DNA of 36,365 nt, from the NCBI RefSeq assembly GCF_000337735.1, contig NZ_AOHX01000002.1, forward strand, positions 118,957 through 155,321. Direction: 5' to 3'. The translations under genes and the position numbers were made by a program. The stretch comes from Natronorubrum sulfidifaciens JCM 14089 (GTDB lineage Archaea > Halobacteriota > Halobacteria > Halobacteriales > Natrialbaceae). Positions within the stretch are counted from its first letter, which is position 1; each line of letters starts with the position of its first letter. Shown in pieces: positions 23,953-32,487 of the stretch. The notes below the pieces were generated by a model. It worked only from the letters and a program-made list of their open reading frames with translations, ran no database searches and had not been told where the DNA came from.

Positions 23953-24195
23953 ATGATGACACTGAAAACACAGAAACAGCGACCCGCGTCACAGCTCGAC
24001 CCCGTTCCAGACACCCTCGACTCAGCCCACGCGAAACTCGTGTACATCTATCTCGAGGCGACCGATGGCGCGACGGTCGAAGAGTTAGGGGCAACGCTGA
24101 CCATGCAGAAACTCTCGATTCTGAGCGTCCTGAACACGCTCTCGAGTGCCGGGATCGTCGAACAGGACGGCGACGAGTACGTCGTTTCGAACTGA
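23953..24195 (+). CDS. small winged-helix DNA-binding protein
   Basis: 80 residues (79 from ATG 23956). It consists almost entirely of one winged helix: LVYIYLEATDGATVEELGATL, then MQKLSILSVLNTLSSAGIVEQDGDEYVVSN, resembling TrmB/MarR-type HTH modules without a sensor domain. Of three near-tandem start codons (23947, 23953, 23956), the TATA box at 23925-23934 favours the last two. Target genes are unknown; the divergent acidic protein gene is a candidate neighbour. Confidence 0.75.
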   Translation: MMTLKTQKQRPASQLDPVPDTLDSAHAKLVYIYLEATDGATVEELGATLTMQKLSILSVLNTLSSAGIVEQDGDEYVVSN

Positions 24196-24392
24196 TCGGA
24201 TACCGTTGGGTGGTGGCGTACCAACACACCGGAGAGATGTCTCCACGTGTGGATCAGTGACACTACTTGCCAGTCGTGAGAGACTGGATTGAGTTCGGGG
24301 CACGGCTTTGCATCGCTTTCGACAGTAGTTCGATCCAAGCTCACACAGCGCGAAAAGGGGGTGGGACAGTGCTGTGGCGGTCGCTACGGGCC

Positions 24393-25748
24393 TTAGAACG
24401 TCTCGAGGTAGCGGTCGAGTTCCCACTCGGAGACGTCGATGAGGTACTCCTCGAACTCCTGACGTTTGGCCTCGACGAACTTCGGTGCGATGTGGTCGCC
24501 GAGTGCGCTGTAGACCGCCTCGTCTGCCTCGAGGGCGTCGACGGCTTCGCCGAGGTTCGATGGCAGCGTCTCGATCCCGTACTCCTCGCGTTTGGCTTCG
24601 TCGAACTCGTAGATGTTGTCCCGGACTGGGTCGGGAGCCTCGAGGCCCTGTTCGATGCCGTCGAGTCCAGCGTGGATCATGACGGCGAAGGCGAGGTAGG
24701 GGTTACACGAGGGGTCGGGCGAGCGCAGTTCGATACGCGAGGCCGCAGGGACGCGAGCAGCCGGTTTGCGGATCAGCGCCGAGCGGTTGCGGTCGGACCA
24801 GGCCACGTAGACGGGTGCTTCGTAGCCCGGCACGAGACGCTTGTAGCTGTTGACTGTCGGGTTCGCGACGGCCGTGATCGCTGGGGCGTGTTCTAACACA
24901 CCGGCGAGGAACGAGTGGGCCGTCTCGGAGAGGTCGAACTCGTCGTCCTCATCGTGGAAGGCGTTCTCGCCGCTTTCGTCCATCAGCGACATGTGGGTGT
25001 GCATCCCCGAACCGTTGATTTTCGGAATCGGCTTGGGCATGAACGTCGCGTGGTAGCCGTGCTGGGCCGCAATGGCGCGAACGACGGTTCGGAAGGTCCC
25101 GACGTTGTCAGCCGTCGTCAGTGCGTCATCGTACTCGAAGTTGATCTCGTACTGGCCGCGAGCGACCTCGTGGTGGCTGGCTTCGATCTCGAAGCCCATG
25201 TCCTCGAGCCCGTAGATGATGTCCCGGCGGACGTCAGAGGCGAGGTCTTTGGGTGCGAGATCGAAGTAGCCGCCGTAGTCGGCCGTTTCGGTCGTTGCGC
25301 GACCATCCTCGTCCTCCTCGAACATGAAGAACTCCGGCTCGGGGGCGAAGTTCACGTCGTAGCCCATCTCGTCGGCGCGCTCGAGTGCCTGCTTGAGGAT
25401 GTAGCGTGGGTCGCCCTCGAACGGCTCGCCGGTGGAGGTGTTGTAGACGTCACAGATCATCCGGGCCGAGGCACCCTCCTCGCTTTGTCTCCACGGGAGT
25501 ACAGCGAACGTATTCGGATCGGGGACGAGTCGCATATCAGACTCCTGAATGCGCACGAAGCCCTCGATCGACGAGCCGTCGAAGTAAATACCGTCGGCAA
25601 ACGCCTTTTCAGCCTGTCGAGCCGGCACAGAGACGTTCTTGACAGTTCCCAGAATGTCCGTAAACTGCAGTCGGAGGAAGTCAATGTCTTTGTCCTCGAT
25701 TTCGTCCAGTACCGTTTCTTCCGCGGAGGTCAGGTTTCCGCTTGTCAT
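24393..25748 (-). CDS. glnA: glutamine synthetase, type I
   Basis: 451 residues. It makes glutamine from glutamate, ammonia and ATP, the main ammonia-assimilation step. The family's features are in order: FDGSSIEGF near the N-terminus, [60 protein letters not shown] and SALIRKPA. The length and lack of an obvious adenylylation Tyr segment fit the archaeal/GSI-alpha form, regulated otherwise. The start [11 protein letters not shown] precedes the conserved [20 protein letters not shown]-like TTTAATA on the minus strand (about 25780-25788) lies about 36 bp upstream. It is alone on the minus strand, with no adjacent glnK or amtB gene in the window. Confidence 0.97.
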   Translation of the reverse strand: MTSGNLTSAEETVLDEIEDKDIDFLRLQFTDILGTVKNVSVPARQAEKAFADGIYFDGSSIEGFVRIQESDMRLVPDPNTFAVLPWRQSEEGASARMICDVYNTSTGEPFEGDPRYILKQALERADEMGYDVNFAPEPEFFMFEEDEDGRATTETADYGGYFDLAPKDLASDVRRDIIYGLEDMGFEIEASHHEVARGQYEINFEYDDALTTADNVGTFRTVVRAIAAQHGYHATFMPKPIPKINGSGMHTHMSLMDESGENAFHDEDDEFDLSETAHSFLAGVLEHAPAITAVANPTVNSYKRLVPGYEAPVYVAWSDRNRSALIRKPAARVPAASRIELRSPDPSCNPYLAFAVMIHAGLDGIEQGLEAPDPVRDNIYEFDEAKREEYGIETLPSNLGEAVDALEADEAVYSALGDHIAPKFVEAKRQEFEEYLIDVSEWELDRYLETF

Positions 25749-26202
25749 CTTTTACTCGAATAGTCCATTGGTTTCTACTATTAAAGCTCTACTGTTGTGG
25801 GCGAATATACTCAAATAGAACAGAATCTGGACGTTCGTAGTTTAATAAAGGATCTGTGTAGTAGTTCGGATGAGAATAGCGACAAAATGACGTGCCAAAG
25901 TGGATGATTGTGAACCGATAGCAGCCACCGAACGTTACTACACACCGCATCACACGACAACTCTGCGACGTGTGTCGATCAGTTCAATGATGACGATAAT
26001 AGCTCGAGTTCGGTAAGAAAAGCCTCGGTAGTGCGCTCGAAAACGGCAGTTCATCGAACCGGCACGGATCACGGGCGGTGCACGGCGGTCAGCAACGACG
26101 GGAGTCCTCTGATAGGGATTAGTGTCGCCACTCAGCGTGTATCTGCCCCGCCATGCAATCGTCGCTGTCGGTTTCGCCCGGCACAAACTCTGTAGTCGGA
26201 CG
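25749..26202. other. gene-free region upstream of glnA
   Basis: 454 bp. Contains the likely glnA promoter near 25780-25788 and an inverted repeat with arms at 25856-25869 and 25928-25943. The DNA from 25749 to about 25990 is AT-rich relative to the rest of the window. No protein-like reading frame is recognised. Confidence 0.5.
25856..25943. repeat. 88-bp stretch with terminal inverted repeats
   Basis: Left arm GTGTAGTAGTTCGG (25856-25869) and right arm 25928-25943, whose complement is GTGTAGTAACGTTCGG, match except for two extra bases. The 58-base interior shows no internal pairing. Size and ends recall a small non-autonomous insertion, but there is no second copy in the window. Confidence 0.4.
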
Positions 26203-26520
26203 CTACTTCCTATGAGTCGTCATCGAAACCGTCGACAGTCCGATATCGATGCTTGCACGCCAGATGTCCATCGTTGTCCGAACCGTTCGTTGCCACGTCA
26301 TCAGCGGTGTCGATCCCATCGGTTTGGAAGCAGGGGCCGGCAACGGCCGTTTCGAGATCGTCGTCGCACAGACGGGACAGACGTACTCGACGTGTCGGTC
26401 GACCGTCCGACGGTCCCAGTCACCGTCGAGAGGACTCTGGTGGTCACAGCCCCAGCAGAATAGCGTCGATTTTTGGGGGACTGGCGTGTGCCCGTCGTCG
26501 GCGACAGCGTGGTGAGTCAT
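26203..26520 (-). CDS. small zinc-ribbon-like haloarchaeal protein
   Basis: 105 residues. Two cysteine pairs, CWGC (residues 22-25) and CPVC (48-51), form a zinc-ribbon near the N-terminus, with SPLDGDW and HVEYVCPVCATTI around them, as in single-ribbon haloarchaeal proteins of unknown function. The C-terminal half contains TWQRTVRTTMDIWRASI, a helical stretch. A regulatory or DNA/RNA-binding role is plausible but not shown. Confidence 0.75.
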   Translation of the reverse strand: MTHHAVADDGHTPVPQKSTLFCWGCDHQSPLDGDWDRRTVDRHVEYVCPVCATTISKRPLPAPASKPMGSTPLMTWQRTVRTTMDIWRASIDIGLSTVSMTTHRK

Positions 26521-26917
26521 TGCCAGCGCTCAAGGGATAGCCCCTAAAACCACTGTCTATCCTTGTGGTCTCTCAATCCGAATATGCGCCGTCTTCCGGC
26601 TCGAACAACAGCCGTCACCGACGAGCGCTGTCCGCTCCAGCGATGTAGCACGGACGTACACCGGTTGTCGATCCAGCGATCTCGTCGACACGGTTCGAGT
26701 GAGTTCACGCGAGTAAATCGGAACCCAGTCCGTTCATTGCGACTGATTACTATCAGAAAATCCACACCATATCGGTTTCGACGGCGGTCAAAAGCGGGTC
26801 GGATGGAGACATCGAGACCGGCTTATCTCGCGGACGGTGCCATACTCGACGTTCGTCGACGATCGAGACGGTGCGCTCGTCGGACTCGAAAATAGACCTG
26901 ACACTGACGTTCAGTTG
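26521..26917. other. gene-free region
   Basis: 397 bp between two minus-strand genes. Open frames here have Arg/Ser-rich composition typical of reverse-frame shadows. No promoter element, repeat or RNA gene is recognised with confidence. Confidence 0.45.
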
Positions 26918-27226
26918 TTACAATTCGTCGGCCTCGAGTTCGCGTGGATCGACATCGCCCGCGAGATACTGCTCGCCGAGGTCGGAAATGTCGTACATGC
27001 CCACGGCGAGTTTGTTCAACAGTCCGTACTTGGCGAGTTCTCGACAGCGATAGGCCGCATCAGGGGCGCGACAGATGTCTTCATCGCTGATATGATCGGG
27101 CGTGAAAACGTCGTCCGACCGCATCAACTCGAGAATGTCGCCGTCGACAGGAGCCATCCATTCGGCATCGAGATCCAGTTCGTCGCGATCGTCAGCGTCT
27201 GGTTTCGTGTCGTCCATAGCAGTCAT
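26918..27226 (-). CDS. winged-helix regulator, PhiH1-repressor-like
   Basis: 102 residues. After an acidic N-terminus the segment WMAPVDGDILELMRSDDVFTPDHISDEDI forms a winged helix; RCRELAKYGLLNKLAVGMYDISDLGEQYLAGD is the second helix and wing. This resembles haloarchaeal small repressors related to the phage PhiH1 repressor (family recognised from memory). The start at 27226 is used; an in-frame Met three codons later is equivalent. It may be an orphan or phage-derived regulator; no phage genes are nearby. Confidence 0.75.
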   Translation of the reverse strand: MTAMDDTKPDADDRDELDLDAEWMAPVDGDILELMRSDDVFTPDHISDEDICRAPDAAYRCRELAKYGLLNKLAVGMYDISDLGEQYLAGDVDPRELEADEL

Positions 27227-27575
27227 CCTCGTGAAAGCGGTAGATTCGTGCGGTTGAAAGGCGGCACAGTACATGAGACTGTTGGTCGTGACGGTTCAGT
27301 GCCGGTTGGAACGGGCACTCCGCGCTCGCACAACGGGGGCGATCCTGCGAGCACTGACGTTCAACAGCCGGGAACAGTCGAGAGGCCGAGTGTCTCGAGT
27401 CCGTAGTGGACCGCGTCGTCTCCGGTCGGTTCTCGTGGGCTGGTAATCGACGCACCGAACTGGGACGGTGTGACGGCCGCAAACGTCAACTGGCTGGAAA
27501 CAGGTCTCAGTAACACAGAATGGTCGCTTACGAAATACTTATGGTTCAGTTGAAGGTACGGAAACTAACGAGCTT
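27227..27575. other. intergenic region between two regulatory-type genes
   Basis: 349 bp between the PhiH1-repressor-like gene (minus) and the zinc-ribbon gene (plus). It includes the uncertain 51-residue frame above. An AT-rich box (CGAAATACTTATGG, 27531-27544) may drive transcription in both directions. Nothing else is recognised. Confidence 0.4.
27361..27516 (-). CDS. possible 51-residue protein (uncertain)
   Basis: A GTG-start frame of 51 residues. Third-codon positions are GC-rich, as in the window's real genes, and a TATA-like AAGTATTT box lies about 25 bp upstream on the minus strand. It ends VPGC. No similarity to a named family is recognised, and it could instead be a remnant of a longer gene, since the frame is open for 16 more codons upstream without a start codon. 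Confidence 0.3.
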   Translation of the reverse strand: MLLRPVSSQLTFAAVTPSQFGASITSPREPTGDDAVHYGLETLGLSTVPGC

Positions 27576-27779
27576 ATGAGCCTCTCTCGATTACTTTCTA
27601 GTCTTCTCGACGGGTCAGAATCCGACACTGAATCACCGTCGACACCAGACGGTCGGTCAGAGACGCCGGAATCGACGGTTCTCTTCGAGTGTCGAGACTG
27701 TGGGACCAACGTGTCGGCCGACACGGTCCGCTGTCCGGCGTGTAACGGAGACGACATCGTCCGCTATTCGATCGACTGA
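27576..27779 (+). CDS. small zinc-ribbon protein
   Basis: 67 residues. A C-terminal ribbon with CRDC and CPAC (residues 39-42 and 53-56) follows a Ser/Glu-rich leader of about 35 residues. Such single-ribbon proteins are frequent in haloarchaea; function unknown. Its end overlaps the 3' end of the convergent glycosyltransferase gene by 16 bp. Confidence 0.7.
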   Translation: MSLSRLLSSLLDGSESDTESPSTPDGRSETPESTVLFECRDCGTNVSADTVRCPACNGDDIVRYSID

Positions 27780-28825
27780 GTTGGCGGACGTTCGGTGTCG
27801 GCCTCCGCATGGGTGTCTTGGTCGCAGGTTATTTCGAGTGCGGCGTTTTCCTCCGCATCGAGCCAGATGCCAAGTCCAAGCGCGAGCAGACCGAGCAGCG
27901 TCGCGACGAACGACCCGATTACGCCGACAGCTCCGTCCTTGCCACGGAGGAGTCGGACGAGCGAGCCGCCGAGTCCAGCGCTGCCACCCACGAGACCTGC
28001 GACACCGGTGCCGTAGAAGACGACAGTCGGATGAAACTCCCGAACGACGTATCTGGTCTTCAGTCGCCAGACGAAACTCCGGAGTAACAACAGCGACACG
28101 AACTGGATGAACGGGACGTAGCGGATGCTGCTCTCTTCGTCGCCGTAGATGGCCGTCATCGGTACGTCCGCGACACGGCGCTCGCGAACGTTGAGATGTG
28201 TGAGGAGATGGTTGAGAAAACCGTACCGGTCGGTGATCGCCTCGAGGTCGAGTTCCTCGATCGCCTCACGTGAGATGGCGGTGTATCCGTTCTGTGGGTC
28301 GCCGATCGTCCAGTACCCCGACGCGAACTTCGAGAGGCCGGTGAGCATCGCGTTGCCGAAAAACCGAAACGCCGACATCCCGCCACGGTCCTCGGGGTTG
28401 AGCAGTCGATTGCCTTTGGCGTAGTCGGCTTCCCCTTCGACGACCGGGTCGATGATTCGGTCCAGAATGTCGGGGTCCATCTGACCATCGCCGTTCAACA
28501 CGGCGACGACATCCATCTCGTCTGCAGCAGCGTGTTTGTATCCCGTCTTGACAGCAGCGCCGTAGCCGCGGTTTTCCTCGTGGCGAATCGGGACCACGCG
28601 TCGTCCCTCACCGCCGTCGGTAACCGTGAGTTCCGGCGCAGACTCGGCGCTGTCGTTCATCCGGGCGGCAACCCGTTGAATCACGTCCCAGCTGTTGTCG
28701 GGTGAGGCGTCGTCGACCGCATAGATTCGGTCGACGAAGTCCGGAACGGTCTCGATAACGCCCCCGATAAACGCCTCCTCGTTGTAGGCGGTCACGACGA
28801 CGCCGATTCGGTTGCCGTTATACAT
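27764..28825 (-). CDS. membrane-anchored family 2 glycosyltransferase
   Basis: 353 residues. The N-terminal GT-A domain carries VTAYNEEAF (13-19), AVDDASPD (36-43) and the nucleotide-sugar-binding NGDGQMD (111-117), as in DPM1-like GT2 enzymes that move a sugar from UDP or GDP to dolichyl phosphate. The C-terminal half has a helical stretch with two or more membrane segments (about 228-250 and 265-335). It is the last gene of the sugar operon and overlaps the upstream dehydrogenase gene by 8 bp, so it may transfer the operon's uronic acid sugar (inference). An acidic C-terminal tail follows. Confidence 0.9.
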   Translation of the reverse strand: MYNGNRIGVVVTAYNEEAFIGGVIETVPDFVDRIYAVDDASPDNSWDVIQRVAARMNDSAESAPELTVTDGGEGRRVVPIRHEENRGYGAAVKTGYKHAAADEMDVVAVLNGDGQMDPDILDRIIDPVVEGEADYAKGNRLLNPEDRGGMSAFRFFGNAMLTGLSKFASGYWTIGDPQNGYTAISREAIEELDLEAITDRYGFLNHLLTHLNVRERRVADVPMTAIYGDEESSIRYVPFIQFVSLLLLRSFVWRLKTRYVVREFHPTVVFYGTGVAGLVGGSAGLGGSLVRLLRGKDGAVGVIGSFVATLLGLLALGLGIWLDAEENAALEITCDQDTHAEADTERPPTQSIE

Positions 28826-30275
28826 GGTTGCCTCCGTCAGCAGACACCGACCGATCATCTGCCGGCACGGGCCCGTCACTGCCGTTATCCGTCGGTGCTC
28901 GACCGCGTGCCGTGCCACCGAGCGTATACACCCGGTGTGGCGTCTCCGAGAGATCAACTGCATCCCGCCCGTCGACGACGACCATCGGCTCGAGGTCAGC
29001 CCACGGGATTCGATCGAACGCCTGGTGTGGCGTGACGATCACGGCCGCATCGAACGACTCGGCTGCGAGGTCGTCGATCTCGACGGCTCGAGCCCCGTAT
29101 TCGGCTGGATCGACGAGCGGATCGACGCCGGCAACCGCCGCGTCACGGGCAGTCAGTTCGTCGATCACGCCGAGTGCTGGCGAGGCTCGCGTCTCCTCGA
29201 CACCCGGTCGGTAGGTCACGCCGAGGACGACGACCGACGCGTCGGCGAGGTCGATGCCAGTCGCCGCGAGTTCCTGCTCGAGGCGGTCGACGACGACCGT
29301 CGGCATCTCGTCGTTGACCTGTCGAGCGGTCCGTGTCAGTTCCATCGGCTCGTCCATTCGGGAGAGCAGGAAGTGCGGGTAGTAGGGGATGCAGTGGCCG
29401 CCAACGCCCGGTCCGGGGTCGTGAAGCTGGCACATCGGCAGATCGTTCGCCGTTGCGATCGCTTCGCGGACCGAAATCTCGAGTTCGTCGGCGAGCCGGC
29501 CGAGTTCGTTCGCCAGCGCGATGTTGACGTCACGGTAGACGCCTTCGAACACTTTGACGGCCTCCGCCGTCGTCGCATCCGAAACCGGATGCACCTCGTT
29601 GTCCGAGAGTTCGTCGTAGACCACCGCCGCGGCCCGTGTGCTCTCGGCATCGACGCCGCCGACGACTTTCGGATACTGGCCACGGATATCCCGTAGCGCC
29701 GTTCCCGAGGACGTCCGTTCCGGACAGAACGCGATGCCGAACTCGTCGGCGGCGAGCCCGCTTTCGTCGACCAGATGCGGCTCGAGAACGTCACGACAGG
29801 TTCCCGGCGGCAGCGTCGACTCGGCAATAACCAGATCACCAGGCGAGAGTCCGGCCGCGATATCGTCGATCACCGACTCGACCGTCGTGAGATTGGGGGT
29901 GTCATCGTCGTCGAGCAGCGTCGGCACGATGATCACGTGCACGCGTGCGTCGGCCGCTGCAGCGGGACCGTCCGTCGTGGCCTCGAGTCGCCCGCGTTCG
30001 ACCTGCTCAGCGATGAGGTCCTCGAGTCCCGGCTCGCCGACGACGTGGCTCGTCCCGCCGTTTATGCTCTCGACGACGGCGGGATCGATGTCGACGCCGG
30101 TGACGGTTCCCGTCGTTTCGGCGTAGACGCCTGCAAGGGGGAGGCCCATCTTCCCGAGCCCGTAGACGGCGACCGGAATCGCCCCCGTGGTGAGCAGTTC
30201 GCGCTGGCGATCCGACGACACCGTCGACCCGTAGAGAGCCGGCACTGCCTCGTCTTCGGACGGATCGAGGCTCAT
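28818..30275 (-). CDS. nucleotide-sugar 6-dehydrogenase (WbpA-like)
   Basis: 485 residues. It oxidises the C6 hydroxyl of a UDP-sugar twice to the uronic acid using NAD. NAD-binding GLGKMGLP is at 39-46; the catalytic Cys295 sits in GPGVGGHCIP, the form seen in UDP-GlcNAc/UDP-ManNAc dehydrogenases. A C-terminal NAD-dependent UDP-binding domain (VVVLGVTYRPGVEETRAS) follows. It is longer than the bacterial 436-residue WbpA, partly because of a polar N-terminal extension and a Gly/Asp tail. It overlaps the oxidoreductase gene by 4 bp and the GT2 gene by 8 bp. With its neighbours it fits the first step of UDP-diacetamido-uronic acid synthesis. Confidence 0.92.
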   Translation of the reverse strand: MSLDPSEDEAVPALYGSTVSSDRQRELLTTGAIPVAVYGLGKMGLPLAGVYAETTGTVTGVDIDPAVVESINGGTSHVVGEPGLEDLIAEQVERGRLEATTDGPAAAADARVHVIIVPTLLDDDDTPNLTTVESVIDDIAAGLSPGDLVIAESTLPPGTCRDVLEPHLVDESGLAADEFGIAFCPERTSSGTALRDIRGQYPKVVGGVDAESTRAAAVVYDELSDNEVHPVSDATTAEAVKVFEGVYRDVNIALANELGRLADELEISVREAIATANDLPMCQLHDPGPGVGGHCIPYYPHFLLSRMDEPMELTRTARQVNDEMPTVVVDRLEQELAATGIDLADASVVVLGVTYRPGVEETRASPALGVIDELTARDAAVAGVDPLVDPAEYGARAVEIDDLAAESFDAAVIVTPHQAFDRIPWADLEPMVVVDGRDAVDLSETPHRVYTLGGTARGRAPTDNGSDGPVPADDRSVSADGGNHV

Positions 30276-31261
30276 CGCGCTCTCACCTCGGGCGTTCGCG
30301 TCTCCTCGCCGATGAGCGAATCGATCAACTGGACCGTTTCGAGGGCTTCGATGCCGTCTTCGGCGGTCACGACCGGCTCCGAGCCGGTCCGGACGGCCTC
30401 GACGAACGACTCGAGTTCGTGGCGCAGCGGTTCGCCGTTGTCGACCCGTGGTCGTTCGACGACGCTCTCGTGGCGGTAACGACGCGTGCCGTCGTCGATG
30501 AGATACTCCGGATACGAGTCCCGATGGATCAGGACCGACTGTTGGAGGTAGTCGACCTCGACGAGACAGTCTCGAGCAGTGACGGTGAGCGTCCGGACTT
30601 TCTTTTGGGTGACGCGACTCGCGGTCAGCGAGGCGACGACGTCGCCGTACTCCATCGTCGCCGTGGCGTACTGGCCGCCGTCGGTTCCCATCGCACTCAC
30701 CGAGTTCGGTCGATCGTCGAGCAGTGAGTCGACGATGTCGACATCGTGGACCATCAGATCGAAGATGACGTTGCCCGGTGCCGTCCGATCGATCGGCGGC
30801 CCGAGCCGTTCGGCCTCGAGACTGATGACCTCGAGGTCGTCGATCAGGTCTGCAACCGTCTGCACAGCCGGATTGAATCGCTCGATATGACCGACCTGCA
30901 AGAGACAGCCGCGGTCTCGAGCCAGCGCAGCCAGTTTGCGACCCTGCTCGACCGTTTCGGCGATCGGCTTCTCGACGAGGACGTGGACGTCGGCCTCGAG
31001 ACAGGTCGAGACGACATCGTAGTGTGCCCGTGTCGGCACAGCGACGGTGACGACGTCACAGCGTTCGAGCACGGTGTCGAACGGGACGGCCTCAGTATCG
31101 TACTCATCCGCGATCCGGTGTGCGACGGCGTCGTCGTGATCGGTGACACACGAGAGTTCGACAGCTGGTAACTCACTGTACACGCGCGCGTGATTCGCGC
31201 CCATCGATCCGACGCCGATGACGCCGGCCCGAATCGGGCGTGAGGAGGGTGTTCGGCTCAT
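30272..31261 (-). CDS. Gfo/Idh/MocA-family oxidoreductase (WbpB-like)
   Basis: 329 residues. The N-terminal Rossmann fold has GVIGVGSMG (13-21); the family's catalytic Lys is in VLVEKPIAE (EKP at 97-99). In the WbpA-B-E-D pathway this enzyme oxidises the C3 hydroxyl of UDP-GlcNAcA to the 3-keto sugar for transamination; the assignment here rests on gene order. The HIERFNPAV segment matches the substrate part of the WbpB-like subfamily. Both ends overlap neighbours by 4 bp, so expression is coupled. Confidence 0.9.
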   Translation of the reverse strand: MSRTPSSRPIRAGVIGVGSMGANHARVYSELPAVELSCVTDHDDAVAHRIADEYDTEAVPFDTVLERCDVVTVAVPTRAHYDVVSTCLEADVHVLVEKPIAETVEQGRKLAALARDRGCLLQVGHIERFNPAVQTVADLIDDLEVISLEAERLGPPIDRTAPGNVIFDLMVHDVDIVDSLLDDRPNSVSAMGTDGGQYATATMEYGDVVASLTASRVTQKKVRTLTVTARDCLVEVDYLQQSVLIHRDSYPEYLIDDGTRRYRHESVVERPRVDNGEPLRHELESFVEAVRTGSEPVVTAEDGIEALETVQLIDSLIGEETRTPEVRAR

Positions 31262-32487
31262 TGGGAATGAAAGTGGTCTCGCACTGCTTCGACGACGATT
31301 CGCCGGTCGCGTTCCGAGAGGTCCGGATGGACCGGCAGGGAAAGGACGGTCTCGCTGGCCCGTTCTGCGTTCGGGAGCGTTGCCGCTGCCGTACTGACGG
31401 TTTCATACGCCGGCTGCTGGTGGATCGGCGTCCCGTAGTAGACGCCGGTATCGACGCCGTGGTCCTCGAGCGTCGCCGCGAGCGCGTCTCGGTCGTCGGT
31501 TCGGACGGTGTACTGGTGATACACGTGTCGGTAGCCGTCCGGTTCCGTCGGCGTCTCGAGCGGGAGCGACTCCAGCTCCTCGTTGTAGTACATCGCGTTC
31601 GCCCGGCGTGCCCGGTTGAACTCCGGGAGGCGCTCGAGTTGGGCGCGGCCGATTGCGGCCGCGAGACTCGTCAACCGGTAGTTGTGACCGAGGTCGACGT
31701 GGTCGTAGCTGCCGCCGTCGCCGACGTCCCGGCCGTGGTTGACGAAACTCGCGGCACGGTCAGCGACGTCGTCGCGGTCGGTGGTGATGATCCCGCCTTC
31801 GCCGGTGGTCATGTTCTTCGTCGGGTAAAACGAGAAGCACGCGGCATCACCGAGCGAGCCAACACGGTCGCCATCGATCGCAGCCCCGTGGGCCTGACAC
31901 GCATCTTCAACGATGAACAGGTCGTGATCGTCAGCGATCGACCGGAGCGCATCCATGTCGGCTGCCAGCCCGTAGAGATGGACTGGAACCAGCCCGGCGA
32001 TGTCGTCACGGTCGGCGAGAATCCGTTCGACGGCGGCTCGATCGATCGTGTACGTCTCTGGATCGATATCCGCAAAGACCGGCGTCCCACCGGCGAGTCT
32101 GATCGCGTTCGCGCTCGCGACGAACGAAAACGGCGACGTAATGACCGCATCGCCGTCCTCGAGGCCGACGGCCTCGAGTGCAGCGTGTAACGCGGTCGTC
32201 CCGTTCGATGTCGCCACACCGCGCTCGGCGCCGCAGTAGGCAGCGAACGACGATTCGAAGGCCCTCACTTCCGGCCCATCGGCGAGCATCCCACTCTCAA
32301 GGACGGACTGGACTCGCTGTTTCGCCTCCGCGCCGATGTCCGGCGCTGCGATCGAGATCGGCTCGTCAGTCGACGGCTCGTCCAGCTCCGTCGTCTCGCG
32401 TTCGGGTTCGGTCCCTGCACCACCATCGGTACTGGTCTCCGTGCCACCGTCAGTGCCGAGTTCGGCATCGGTGTCGTGTTCAGTCAT
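31258..32487 (-). CDS. DegT/DnrJ/EryC1 sugar aminotransferase (WbpE-like)
   Basis: 409 residues. A PLP-dependent enzyme that transaminates a keto-sugar nucleotide with glutamate. PLP-binding Lys224 is in SFYPTKNMTTGEGG, and VEDACQAHGA with Asp195 holds the pyridine nitrogen. In the WbpA-B-E-D pathway it would aminate the 3-keto sugar. An unusual low-complexity acidic Thr/Gly/Glu N-terminal extension of about 43 residues precedes the family start (ISIAAPDIG); a real start might lie further in, but the first ATG gives a 4-bp overlap with the acetyltransferase gene. Confidence 0.93.
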   Translation of the reverse strand: MTEHDTDAELGTDGGTETSTDGGAGTEPERETTELDEPSTDEPISIAAPDIGAEAKQRVQSVLESGMLADGPEVRAFESSFAAYCGAERGVATSNGTTALHAALEAVGLEDGDAVITSPFSFVASANAIRLAGGTPVFADIDPETYTIDRAAVERILADRDDIAGLVPVHLYGLAADMDALRSIADDHDLFIVEDACQAHGAAIDGDRVGSLGDAACFSFYPTKNMTTGEGGIITTDRDDVADRAASFVNHGRDVGDGGSYDHVDLGHNYRLTSLAAAIGRAQLERLPEFNRARRANAMYYNEELESLPLETPTEPDGYRHVYHQYTVRTDDRDALAATLEDHGVDTGVYYGTPIHQQPAYETVSTAAATLPNAERASETVLSLPVHPDLSERDRRIVVEAVRDHFHSQ

